Shown: in pieces, positions 1 to 9,296 of the stretch
Position numbering within the stretch: position 1 is the first letter of the stretch
How the letters are laid out: every line of letters starts with the position of its first letter
Assembly: GCA_029204225.1 (NCBI GenBank)
Contig: CM055094.1
Span: 28,816,107 to 28,880,106 of the forward strand
Origin: Diphasiastrum complanatum
Lineage: Eukaryota; Streptophyta; Lycopodiopsida; Lycopodiales; Lycopodiaceae
Direction: 5' to 3'
Length of the DNA stretch: 64,000 bases
Translations under genes and position numbers: made by a program
Notes under the pieces: model-generated
What the model was told of the DNA's origin: nothing
Database searches by the model: none
What the model saw: only the letters and a program-made list of their open reading frames with translations

Positions 1-919
1 ATCACCTCTCACGGATCTGCAATGTTCCTAAGAGTAGAGGGGTCGATGATGAACTCCTTGACGCCATCCTATTCCATGTCGAAGCCGTCATGAGTGGGCT
101 GCCAATATAGTTGGATATCTTATGTCTGGACGTTCTCCCCTGAAAACATCTTAGTATGTTCTGGGTGCCCACTAGAACTCGTGAGTGATGCAGAACACAT
201 TTCCTAAACGAGACTATCACTCACATGTTATTATCTTATTTGGTTGTCCATAAGAAGAGTACACCCTATTACCCGCACTGCAATGGACAAGCAGAATCAT
301 CGACCAAGATCCTCTATGGAATAATCACAAAGATGGTTGAAGCTTCACGATTGGATTGGGAACATAAGCTTCATGCAGCTTTATGGGCCTTCAGAACCAC
401 ATTCAAAGTGAGCACTTGATAAACTCCATTTCAAATGGTGTATGGATAGGAAGTCGTAATGTCTGCTGAGTTTGTCGTTCTAAGTCAAAGAGTCGCCATC
501 GCCGAATGACTTAGTATAGAGGAATCTACCAAAAGGACTTAGACAACCTTCTTCAACTTCATGAAACTCGCTTCCTAGCGTTTCACGCCCTAGCTGTAGA
601 TAAACAGCGACGGAAGGCCTAACATGATCGGAATATCAAGACCAAAGATCTCGTTAAGGAAGAGTTGGCCTTGTTATACAACGCCAAGGCACATAAAGAC
701 AAGCTTAAGTTTCAGGGAGAAGGACCGTACAAGATAGTAGAGATCCGACCTAATGACGCAGTCATTCTCGCCACCCTGCAAGGCAATTTGCTCGACACGC
801 CCATTAATGACAGTAGGTTACGTCACTACTATTCAGCTGATGTTGAGCTCAGGGATGTGCTAGAAGCGCCATCCTTGTCATCTTCTTCCACTCATGATGA
901 GCCATCCACACCCCGTTAG
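1..919 (+). pseudogene. Tat/Athila-type Ty3/gypsy integrase, C-terminal part (decayed)
   Basis: This is the 3' end of a gypsy polyprotein: the integrase that inserts retrotransposon cDNA into the genome. Readable pieces are SDAEH (the SDxGTHF region, about 192-207), YYPHCNGQAESSTK (265-310, with the catalytic Glu of the DDE triad in QAES), WALWAFRTT-like residues (about 385-405), TPFQMVYG (422-445) and the C-terminal KLKFQGEGPYKIVEI...LDTPINDSRLR block (700-835). Frameshifts near 205 and several stops (about 418-620) make it non-functional. The C-terminal block closely resembles that of the - strand element at 44664-44855, so both belong to one non-chromodomain lineage. The 5' part of the element lies outside the window. 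Lineage is inferred from motif style. Confidence 0.85.
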
Positions 920-2196
920 CTAGCCTAGGTAGGTGTAGCTAGTTGATTTTAGTTTAGTTTACCTAGGAAGGTAGAATTAGATAGTTGTCGATTTAGATAG
1001 AGGATAGCGTAGACTAGTTAAACATTGACGATAGTTTAGATCTAAATTGTTAGGAGTCAGATCCTTAGCGTCCCAATTAGATCTAGGATAACTAGGTAGT
1101 ATTAACCTTTGCAAAGAATTCTGTAGCTCCATCTCATTGAGATAGTGACACATAAGAGCCTGCGAAGGTTAGTTCCCACATTTCAAACTCGACAGACTCG
1201 AATGTCTACTTCAAGTCTGTATCAGATTACTTCTTCATCATCTCTCTCTATGGATAAGATAATTAAGATTAGATCTACTTAGCTAGAAAAATTAATTGTC
1301 AACTAGGTAGTTTCAGTTCAGGTAGATCCGTTAGGTAGTTAGCTAGCCTAGGTAATTTTACGTTAGATGATCTAGACCTCGTAACTAGGATCAATTTAGA
1401 AAAGCTAATTAGATCTAGGTATTTAGGTCAGCTAGGATAGACTTAGGATCAGTTAGGATTAGATAGCAGATCGTGACCCGTAGACTAGGGTGGTTACCAA
1501 CCGTGATCCTTAGATAGATTAGAATAACTTATCTTGTTAGAAAGTTAGGAAGCTTAAATACTCAGGTAAATTAGATAGGTAGGTAGGTTAGGCAACAATA
1601 TAGACTAGCTTGGGTAGGTCTAGATTAGACATATAAAATAAGTTAGAAGTTGGGTAAATTAGATTAGATCTACTTGTAGATCGATCCAATTAAACTAGGA
1701 AGTTGCCCCTTAGCATAGTTAAGTGATAATTCTAGAATGGATAGGAGATTAGGTATATCTAGTTAGGGAATGTGTCGACGGAACCCTGTAGGTAGACAAT
1801 CCCACCTTGTACAAACTGCCTTTGCCCTTGTAAAAATCCTATGTAAAAATCCCGACCTACCCCACTTTTCTCCTTTTCCTTGTAAATTTACCCCAAAAAT
1901 GCTCTGAATGGTCTGTAATGAACACTATTCTTATTTTTGACAGTCACCATCCTTGCCATTATTATCCCCTATTGCAATTGAATGCATGATCAAATCTGTC
2001 CAGAAAAATTCCAGCCGAAACACAAGTTAGGCTCATTTTTTGATAAAACTGCCATTTTTAGTAACCAATGAGAGATTTTGATTAGAAAATCTTGTAAATC
2101 TGGCAGCCAATCGGAAAATGGATTGTGCACAGTGCAAATATTGATGATTTGGCATAGATTAGACTCATGTCCAAAAATGACAGTAGGCAAGTTATA
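920..2196. other. TAG-rich non-coding spacer after the integrase
   Basis: From about 920 to 1790 the + strand is dominated by TAG, CTAGG, TTAGG and AGATCTAG motifs recurring every few bases (for example around 1560-1600), so stops are dense on the + strand. No coding potential is visible. From about 1790 to 2196 the composition becomes ordinary. I infer that this is the pol-to-3'LTR spacer of the gypsy element at 1-919; its other half resumes after the copia insertion at 4971. Confidence 0.55.
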
Positions 2197-2201
2197 ATTC
2201 C

Positions 2202-2847
2202 TGTGAAGAATTTTAGACCATTTATGATCCAATCCATAAAAAAGATCTTGGGTTACAAAAGAAGATATCCTACCAATCTTACCAATGTAGAAAAATCAGC
2301 ATCCACACAAAATGAGATGAAAACTCTAATAGAACTTGATCAAGCATAAATCAAATGATAAAGTACCGTTGTTGTCCACAAAAAACCAACAAGCTACTGT
2401 ATTTCACATATGTGGATCCAAAAATAACATATCTAGATCATTCTACACATAGAATTGCAAGCAATCACAAGTATAGTGGACCAATGGATAGTAGAACCCA
2501 TGAAAACTATGTATAAGCATGAAATGAGATAGATAAGAGAGAAGATGTGTCTCTCTGCGAGTTTCCTCCTTTTATAACAGGTCCAAACCCTATTTGGCCA
2601 CTTGATTTTCCCTCCAAAATGCTAACCCTACTATTTTTGGGTCTAGATTCAAAGTACCCAACATTCAAATTTGAATCTACTCAAAATCGCCTTCTAACTT
2701 TTCCACACTTTAAAAAAGTGTCTATTCAAATGAAATTTAGACTAATTAACTTTGAAAAGTCAATCTCTAAGTCTAAAACAAAGTTGGCCTCAATCTACCA
2801 AATATGGAAATATAGCAAATATGATCAAACTAGTTGAATCTTTCACA
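2202..2847 (-). repeat. copia 3' LTR
   Basis: 646-bp LTR starting TGTGAAAG (at 2847 on the - strand) and ending TTCACA (at 2202). The part at about 2521-2847 aligns with 4640-4965. A TATAAAA-type promoter box reads on the - strand at about 2568-2577. The polypurine tract GAAGAGGGAG abuts its start at 2848-2857. Confidence 0.85.
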
Positions 2848-4640
2848 CTCCCTCTTCAACTAGTTTTAGCATAGACTTTAATAACACTCCAAGTGAAGTC
2901 CTATGCTTCATGAACAAGTCCTTTTCCAGTGCTTTGGTAAAGATATCAGCTACACCTTCTCTTGAGGACACATGTTGCAGCTCCACCTCCTTTGCAATGA
3001 CTTGCTACCTCACAAAATGATATTGCACCTCAATATGCTTGCTCCTAGCATGAAAGATAGGATTGGTTGCCAATCTTTGGGCTGATTGATTGTCACAAAA
3101 GATGATTGGGCAAGTGAAGATCCTTGATCATCCTCTTGATCCATACCATCTCCTTTGTGCAATGTGTAAGAGCTTTGTACTCGGCCTCACTAGATGACAA
3201 TGAGATAGTGGCTTGTCTCTTCGACATCCATGATATAGCTCCATCACCTATGAAAATACAATGAGCACTAGTTGATTTTCTATCCATTACATCTCCAACA
3301 TAGTCCGAATCTAAAAATCCAAAAAGATTAGATGATGATCTCTCATACAATATGCCAAATCTCGAGTTCCAATGATGTACCTCAAAACTCCCTTTCCTAG
3401 CTTCCAATGCTCACTAGGATCTTGCATGAATTGACTCAATCTTCCAGTACAATAGCTTAGATCTGGTCTAGTAATGGTTAGATAGATGAGTGAACCAACT
3501 AGATTCCTATATAGAGTAATGTTCTCAAAGGATCTTTCACTACCTCTTATAGTTAGCTTTACATGAGACTCCATTGGTGTATCACTAGCTTTTGCATCTA
3601 CCCTATGAAATCTTTCTAGAATAGAATTAGCATAATTCTCTTGACAAATGAAAGTAGATTGAGAAGATCTAATGACTTATATTCCCAAAATGTAATGCAA
3701 GTTACCAAGATCATGCACTATAAACTCCTTCTTAAGAGCACTCTTGATATCCTCCACATCTTGATTGTCTCCACCACTCAAGATGATATCATCCACATAG
3801 ATTAGCAAGATGGCAACATCGTTTCCAGCAAACCTATAATAAAGTGAATGATCATACTCACTCATAACAAAGCCTTGAGAAAGTAAAAAAGCGTTAAGCT
3901 TAGCATACCAACTCCTTGATGCTTGCTTAAGGCCATACAAACTCTTTTGTAGTAGACACACATGATTTGGCTTTGTTGATGAAATGTAGCTCTCGGGTTG
4001 CTTCATGTACACTTCCTCCTCAAGATCACCATTCAAGAATGCATTTGAAATGTCCATTTGCCATAGATCCCATCCATAAAGTGTAGCAAGTGAGACAATT
4101 ACTCGAATGCTTACCATCTTTGCCACGGGTGCAAAGGTCTCATCATAGTCAATCCCTTGTTGTTGAGCATATCCTTTTGCCACTAACCTTGCCTTGTACT
4201 TGTTGATAGATCCATCTTGGTTTGTCTTCACCTTGAAGATCCATTTGCATCCAATAGCTTTCTTGTCCTTAGGCAACTCCACCAATGTTCCATTCTTCAT
4301 AAGAGCTTGGTACTTAAGATCCAATGCTTAGATCCACTCCTCTTCTTTCCTTGCTTCATCTACACTTGTAGGTTCATCAAAAGAGGTTAGGAAAGCAACA
4401 TAATCTCCAGAAACTACTTGCTTACCCTTGTCATCATAGTGCTTTCTTTCCCTCGATGTTCTCCTTGGCTTTTGACTTGATGAAGGGTCCATCACCATCA
4501 CCATCTAAAGTAGGATCCTTCACATCAACATCAAGAATGTTAGATCCATACACACCTTTATCAATCATGCTTGAAGACACTTTTGGAATGTTCCCCTCAT
4601 CAAATATGACATCTCTACCAACAATCACTTTGTTAGTAGA
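2848..4640 (-). pseudogene. copia pol remnant: integrase C-terminus, reverse transcriptase, RNase H
   Basis: Read from 4640 downward. The piece at 4434-4640 has YHPSTNKVIVGRDVIFDE, the linker region of copia integrase before RT. The best-preserved block (3677-4324, 215 residues) is reverse transcriptase: GCKWIFKVK, YKARLVAKGYAQ, DYDETFAPVAK, QMDISNAFLNGDLEEEVYM, LYGLKQASRSWY and the catalytic YVDD (in LLIYVDDIIL). A stop ends it at 3677. The next segment (3311-3574) has RNLVGSLIYLTITRPDLSY. After a frameshift near 3320, RNase H follows (3093-3407) with DSDYVGD, RKSTSAHCIFIGDGAISWMSK and LSSSEAEYKAL. The end reads toward 2855 with HARSKHIEVQYHF-like residues. Several breaks make it inactive. 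Confidence 0.9.
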
Positions 4641-4965
4641 AGGATGATAGAGAAAAGAGAATATGTGTCTCTCCATGAGTTTTCTCCTTTTATAGCAGGT
4701 CCACACCCTATTTGGCCACTTGGTTTTCTCTCCAAAATGCTAACCCTACTATTTTTGGATCTAGATTCAAAGTATCCAACATTCAAATTTGAATATACTC
4801 AAACTCACCTTCTGACTTTCCCACACTTTCAAAAAGTGTTTATTTAAATGAAATTTAAACTAATGAACTTTGAAAAGTCAATCTCTAAGTCTAAAGCAAA
4901 GTTGGCCTCAATCTACCAAATATGGAAATATAGCAAATATGATCAAACTAGTTGAATCTATCACA
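4640..4965 (-). repeat. copia 5' LTR, truncated
   Basis: About 326 bp matching 2521-2847 with scattered substitutions. It begins TGTGATAG on the - strand at 4965 next to the ATTCC duplication. The inner half of the LTR (R/U5) is missing and coding sequence follows at once. Confidence 0.85.
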
Positions 4966-4979
4966 ATTCCCCTATATAT

Positions 4980-5400
4980 ATGGGCGAAGTATACCAAAAT
5001 GCATCTTATTACTCGCAGGTTATTACTCGCCGCTCTATTGCTCGTCGTTCTATAACTCGCCGACTTGTTATTACTCGGCGCTTTATTACTCGCCAGTTGT
5101 GTATTGTTCACCATCCATTATAACTTGCCGACCTGTTATTACTCGCCGCTTTATTACTCGCCAGTTGTGTATTACTCACCATCCGTTATAACTCGCCGAC
5201 CTATTGTCGTCTATAATTCACTTGTTGATTACTCGTTGTCTTGTTGATTACTTGCCGCCTTGTTATTAGTCGCCACTAGTGTCATTAGTCGCCACTAGTG
5301 TATAACTCGCTGATTGTCTATTACTCATCGTCTATCTATAACTCGCCACTAGTGTATTACACATCATTACCAGTTTAACTCACCCTTAGACCTCCATCCA
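4980..5400. repeat. ATTACTCGCCG-type minisatellite, 68-bp higher-order period
   Basis: Short degenerate units built on TTATTACTCGCCG repeat through about 5005-5370. A longer period is clear: GCCGACYTGTTATTACTC starts at 5059 and 5127, and GCCGACCTATTG at 5195, giving a 68-bp step. A smaller duplication, AGTCGCCACTAGTGT, occurs at about 5268-5300. No convincing protein. It lies between the copia insertion and the accessory ORF, so it probably belongs to the gypsy spacer. Confidence 0.8.
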
Positions 5401-5421
5401 TATCAGTACCTGATTACATCC

Positions 5422-6860
5422 ATGGCACCAAAACGTCGTCTTTCGGGCGCTACCGCTCCACCAGGCCAAAAAGCCCGCAACACCGTCGCACCATCTAGCC
5501 CCAGCCATTTCTCCAGCCCCACTACATCCTCACGGACCACTACTTCACCATCCGCATCCCAGCAGACCAGATCCACACGACACAAATCATTTAATCATTA
5601 CATATAAGGGACATGACCACATGGTCACCCTCGACCCGCAACACATGGTCACCCTCGACCCGCAGCTGATTTCATTAGCTCTCACTCTTCCGCATTCCAA
5701 CCACGTTCCAGCCACCCAAACCCTCACCAAATTAGACATACCCGTCTTCTTTCGTCCCGATCATGATGACGTTAAGACCAAAACCAACGATAGGTTCTTA
5801 ATTTTGCAAATCAGGAATCCAAATCTTTGTGACGTGATAGATTTTCTATCCGCCACAATCATTGTGAGTTTCCACTGTCCCCTCCGCATGTCCAAGCAAG
5901 TCATCGTCATGACGACTATGATGGAAGGACCGAATACTATCTACAATTGGGCCTCATTTTTTGTAAAAGAGTTTGCAGGCCGCTTTCAAGTGCCCCTCAC
6001 GGATCACCTACGGTAGTCTAATCACTGTCATTACCTACACTCACCTAGAAAGCCTAGGAGTCAAAACGCCCACACCCTCCTCTCCATATGCTAGCCTATC
6101 CTCACAAGATTCACTCGCGCAATTGTTGGTAGGCCAACAGTCGCCCACCTTCACCTCATCACCTACAGCATCTATGCCCACACACACTAGCCCAACGCAC
6201 ACCAGCCTTGTCCATTCCTTTCCCTTACTTCAGATCACGTCCCCTATCCATAGCCCCATCCATCCAGCCGTCTCTTCCCCCATTTCATCCAACTTCCATC
6301 GTTCCTTCCGTCATTTCTCCCATCGCTACTCTCACAATCACCGCCTCATCCTCCCTTACTGTCACTGTTCCACTCGTCTCATCTCCCATTCGCCCCACAC
6401 TCGTTCCCACCATCACTGCTCTAACCACCTCCATCGTCACCCCTGTTGTCGCTGCCATTTCTGCCACCACTGTTCCACCCACCATCTCCATCACAACCTC
6501 GCTTCCACCCCCCATCGTAACTTTGCCACCTTCGGCCAGCTGGGATGCTCAGGCACTAGGATGTTGGACTCCCTTAACGGGCCTCCAGCAACAACTCCAC
6601 CAGATGCTCGATGAACGAGCTATTGAGCAGTCTCGCAGCCAATTGGTGGCAGAGTAAACGTTAAAGGCCTTGATTGATCAGGGCCCGCAGCTGAAAAGAG
6701 AGCAAGAAAGAGAGAGGATAGAGTGCCAAACACAGGTCGATGACTTGCTTCACCATCTTTAGTAGGAAGAGGCAAACACCAACAGAGAAAGAGCAAAAAA
6801 GTATGTCAAGCAATAACATCATACTCGGGTTGGTAGCTAAATGGGTTAAAGACAGTCAAA
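5422..6860 (+). pseudogene. Post-integrase accessory ORF of the left gypsy element (unrecognised family), decayed
   Basis: I cannot assign a known function. A start at 5422 (MAPKRRLSGATAPP, basic and Ser/Pro/Thr-rich) runs to a stop at 5605. Reading resumes at 5621 with a small internal duplication (MVTLDPQH/MVTLDPQL) and a globular stretch to about 6016 (LDIPVFFRPDHDD, NDRFLILQIRNP, YNWASFFVKEFAGRF). After a frameshift near 6005 it reads ITYTHLESLG and then a long Ser/Thr/Pro linker; a further frame change near 6208 carries the linker to 6657. The tail (LQQQLHQMLDERAIEQSRSQLVAE and a further Gln/Glu/Arg-rich stretch to about 6780) looks like a coiled coil. The order integrase, spacer, globular domain, Ser/Thr/Pro linker, coiled coil matches the - strand ORFs at 42271-44004 and 38626-41430, so I infer an accessory ORF of a Tat-type element. 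Confidence 0.5.
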
Positions 6861-7870
6861 GAGCTCTTTGTACATCTAGGTGAGGGGCAATTGGCATGCA
6901 AACATAAAGACGGGGATGAGGGAAACCGAGATTAAAGGAGCCCAAAATATCAAGACTGCGGCGAGCCCAAGCCAACAAGTCCAAGCCCAAACTCGAGTTG
7001 GGAGGTGTAAGATGAGCAGGATGTGCGATGTGTGGTGTTGCTAAAAGAGAAGCTCGTACATACATATAAACGTCCACAACCTTGACAAGGTACACAAGAG
7101 GGTGGAGGCATAGGATCCTACGAGGATGGCAAAGGAGAGGAAGAAACTGATGTACGAAGATGTGGGGGACAATACAGTGCATGTGAAAGAAGAGATGTAG
7201 CAGCAAGCTTTGATTCATGACGAGGGCGAGAAGAGGGACGTGGGGATGGAAGAGATGGTGAAGTAGGTCTTTTTTTTTTGTTGATTTGCACTTTGATGCA
7301 TACTGAGATGCCCTCATTGCCATCATCCATTGAAAACTGCAGTTACTCCTTCTTGAGATGCCTCAAAAAAATGTTGCAAAGAGTAGGTTGATAATCATTG
7401 AAAATTCAATATGCTTGAACATCTATTTGCACAAAATCTAGTTTAACAACAACATTGTTTCACTAACTACTAACCCAACAAAGCACACAAAATGTAGCAG
7501 TAACTCTCATCCACCCAAAATCGAGTGCTAAGCTTGAATCACAAAAGCCCATAAAGACAATTGACATAGGTTATCCCATGCAATAAAATCAAAACTAAGA
7601 ATAGCAACATTTAGTTGAGCACAAACATCTTAAATCCATTCTTTAGGTCACTATACCGTTTGCATACGTAGCGTTGGTAATTCCGACTGATTTATTCATG
7701 TGCAGTCCCAAGATCATGTGAAGATGGTCCACTTTATAAGAAATGACAATGTTGCTTTTTCACACACTGAGGCCCCTTTGAGCATTGCTTAGATCGTACT
7801 TCTTGTATCGGTGGATCTCATCGCTTGAAGCGAAACTTGTCAAAAATCCAGAATTCTGTATACTATTTAA
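6861..7870. other. No gene recognised
   Basis: Mixed non-coding DNA. Short open stretches on the - strand (6856-7330) overlap each other and lack family motifs. It probably includes the 3' end of the left gypsy element, but no LTR pair can be matched within the window. Confidence 0.4.
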
Positions 7871-9213
7871 GGTTTTCCTTGTCACAAACCTTTTCCTTTT
7901 CCATTAAAATTTCCAAAGCGCTCCCCAGTGCTTAAAGCTCTCGAATTCTCTAACATTAACTCTGATATGCTTAATGCTTGCGAGTTGCGGTTAGGGGCCG
8001 TTTAATGACGTGCGTTTCTCCTCAGGTAACAAAGTTTTCTGCTAGCCATCATTATTTTAGGAAACGTTTTTGACATTTCAAACACAATATGAGCATGAAA
8101 TAGGTAGGAGAATTTTACGGCTATTTTTTATATTTCAGCTTATTGCAACTCTCCATTTTTCTGTTGCAGCTTTCGTGCAGGAAATTTTCTACACGTATAA
8201 AAAAGCAGTGATTTACGCTTCTGCTCTAGCAATTGCATCGTCCTTGTGTACTGTAGCAGGATCTGTTTGGCGGTATTTCATTCTTTCTCGCAATTATAAT
8301 AGTTTATTGCTTTTCCTTTTAGGGTTGTCAACTGACATCCGCGTTCTTTTAATCTGCATTTGCGGTGTTTATTCTAAATGAAACACTTCAAGATTCTCTT
8401 AAAGCTTCTGTTTTAAAGCCTAGAATGAACAGTCATTTTTATAAGTCTAGATACTGCAATGGAAAGAGAGCTTTGGTCTGATAGCTTAAAGGGAAGTGGA
8501 TTGGTAAGCCGGCTTGCTCGTTTTTGAGTTGGATTTGTTATTACTGCTATGCAATAGATTACTGTAACATAGCCATATTTCAAGCTTAGTTCAAATCTAG
8601 CTGTAAACATTTCTTTGAAGAATCATACGTACTGACTGGTTGGATGGACGAGAAGGAGGACTGAAACAATGCTGTTTTACTACCTCAGATTATACATAGA
8701 TGCACGAAATTCCTGTTTTTCGTTTTGATGTAGAGTTTCAAGTTGCAGAAGGAAGTTTATAGCTACAATGAGAGCTTAACTATATTGCTCTTTTTCTTGT
8801 TGTTTGGGGAGAAATCATTGATACTGCTTGAAGTGGATAGTTTTCGTATTATTGTAGCAGGCATGATCTTTCCAGGTGTGTAAAATGGCATCAGCGGGAG
8901 CAGCAGCCATCAAAGGGTGGCCCAAGATTCTTTTAGCTTTTTGTAGTATTGCCAAAATTTTGTGTAGCAAAGAGCAATGTATTGCCCCAAATATTGTAGT
9001 CGCTGTTCTTTTAAATAGTTCATGATAGTTTATGTGAAATTGAGGATATGCTAAAATTGTATTAATTGTTCTTTTATAACAGGTCATGTTAGGGTTATGC
9101 TAAGTTCATGCTTGTTTTTTGTCATCAACGTGAGTTTCAAGTAATTCTTGCTAACTTTGTGCTCAAATTATGTTGCTTTTGTTGTAACAGGCAAGATTAC
9201 GGCTGGAAGAAGG

Positions 9214-9216
<3 letters not shown>
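7871..9216 (+). promoter_or_regulatory. Probable promoter and 5' leader region of POP4
   Basis: The region upstream of the POP4 start codon contains a possible non-coding first exon ending at about 8026: TCTCCTCAG followed by GTAACAAAG resembles a splice donor. Several acceptor-like tracts ending in ACAG or GCAG follow before 9192 (about 8859, 9082 and 9190). A leader intron of roughly 1.2 kb is possible, but transcript data are needed to prove it. The open stretch at 8070-8381 has no recognised domain and is probably intronic. Confidence 0.3.

Positions 9217-9272
<56 letters not shown>
9217..9272. repeat. (GA)n microsatellite in the POP4 5' leader
   Basis: About 28 uninterrupted GA dinucleotides ending 24 bp before the POP4 ATG (9297). 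It is likely transcribed as part of the 5' untranslated leader. The long Leu/Ser repeat read on the opposite strand is only a translation of this tract. Confidence 0.95.
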
Positions 9273-9275
<3 letters not shown>

Positions 9276-9296
9276 TGAATCAATATGTGTGTAGCC

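Larger units (their letters stand above)
2202..4965 (-). mobile_element. Ty1/copia LTR retrotransposon with a large internal deletion and intact TSD
   Basis: The - strand element is bounded by the 5-bp direct repeat ATTCC (2197-2201 and 4966-4970), a perfect target-site duplication. The outer ends are TG...CA with TGTGA/TCACA inverted ends. Inside are a full 3' LTR (2202-2847), RNase H, RT and an integrase C-terminal fragment (2848-4640), then only about 326 bp of the 5' LTR (4640-4965). LTR sequence joins directly to integrase-C-terminal coding sequence at about 4640, so the rest of the 5' LTR, the PBS, gag, protease and most of integrase were deleted after insertion. It sits in the spacer of the older gypsy element at the left edge. 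Confidence 0.9.

Noticed and set aside
6285-6515. Open - strand frame with Met/Val/Thr-rich protein
   Set aside because: Antisense shadow of the Ser/Thr/Pro linker of the accessory ORF.
8070-8381. 103-codon + strand open frame with hydrophobic segments upstream of POP4
   Set aside because: No recognised family; composition and position fit a leader intron better than a gene.
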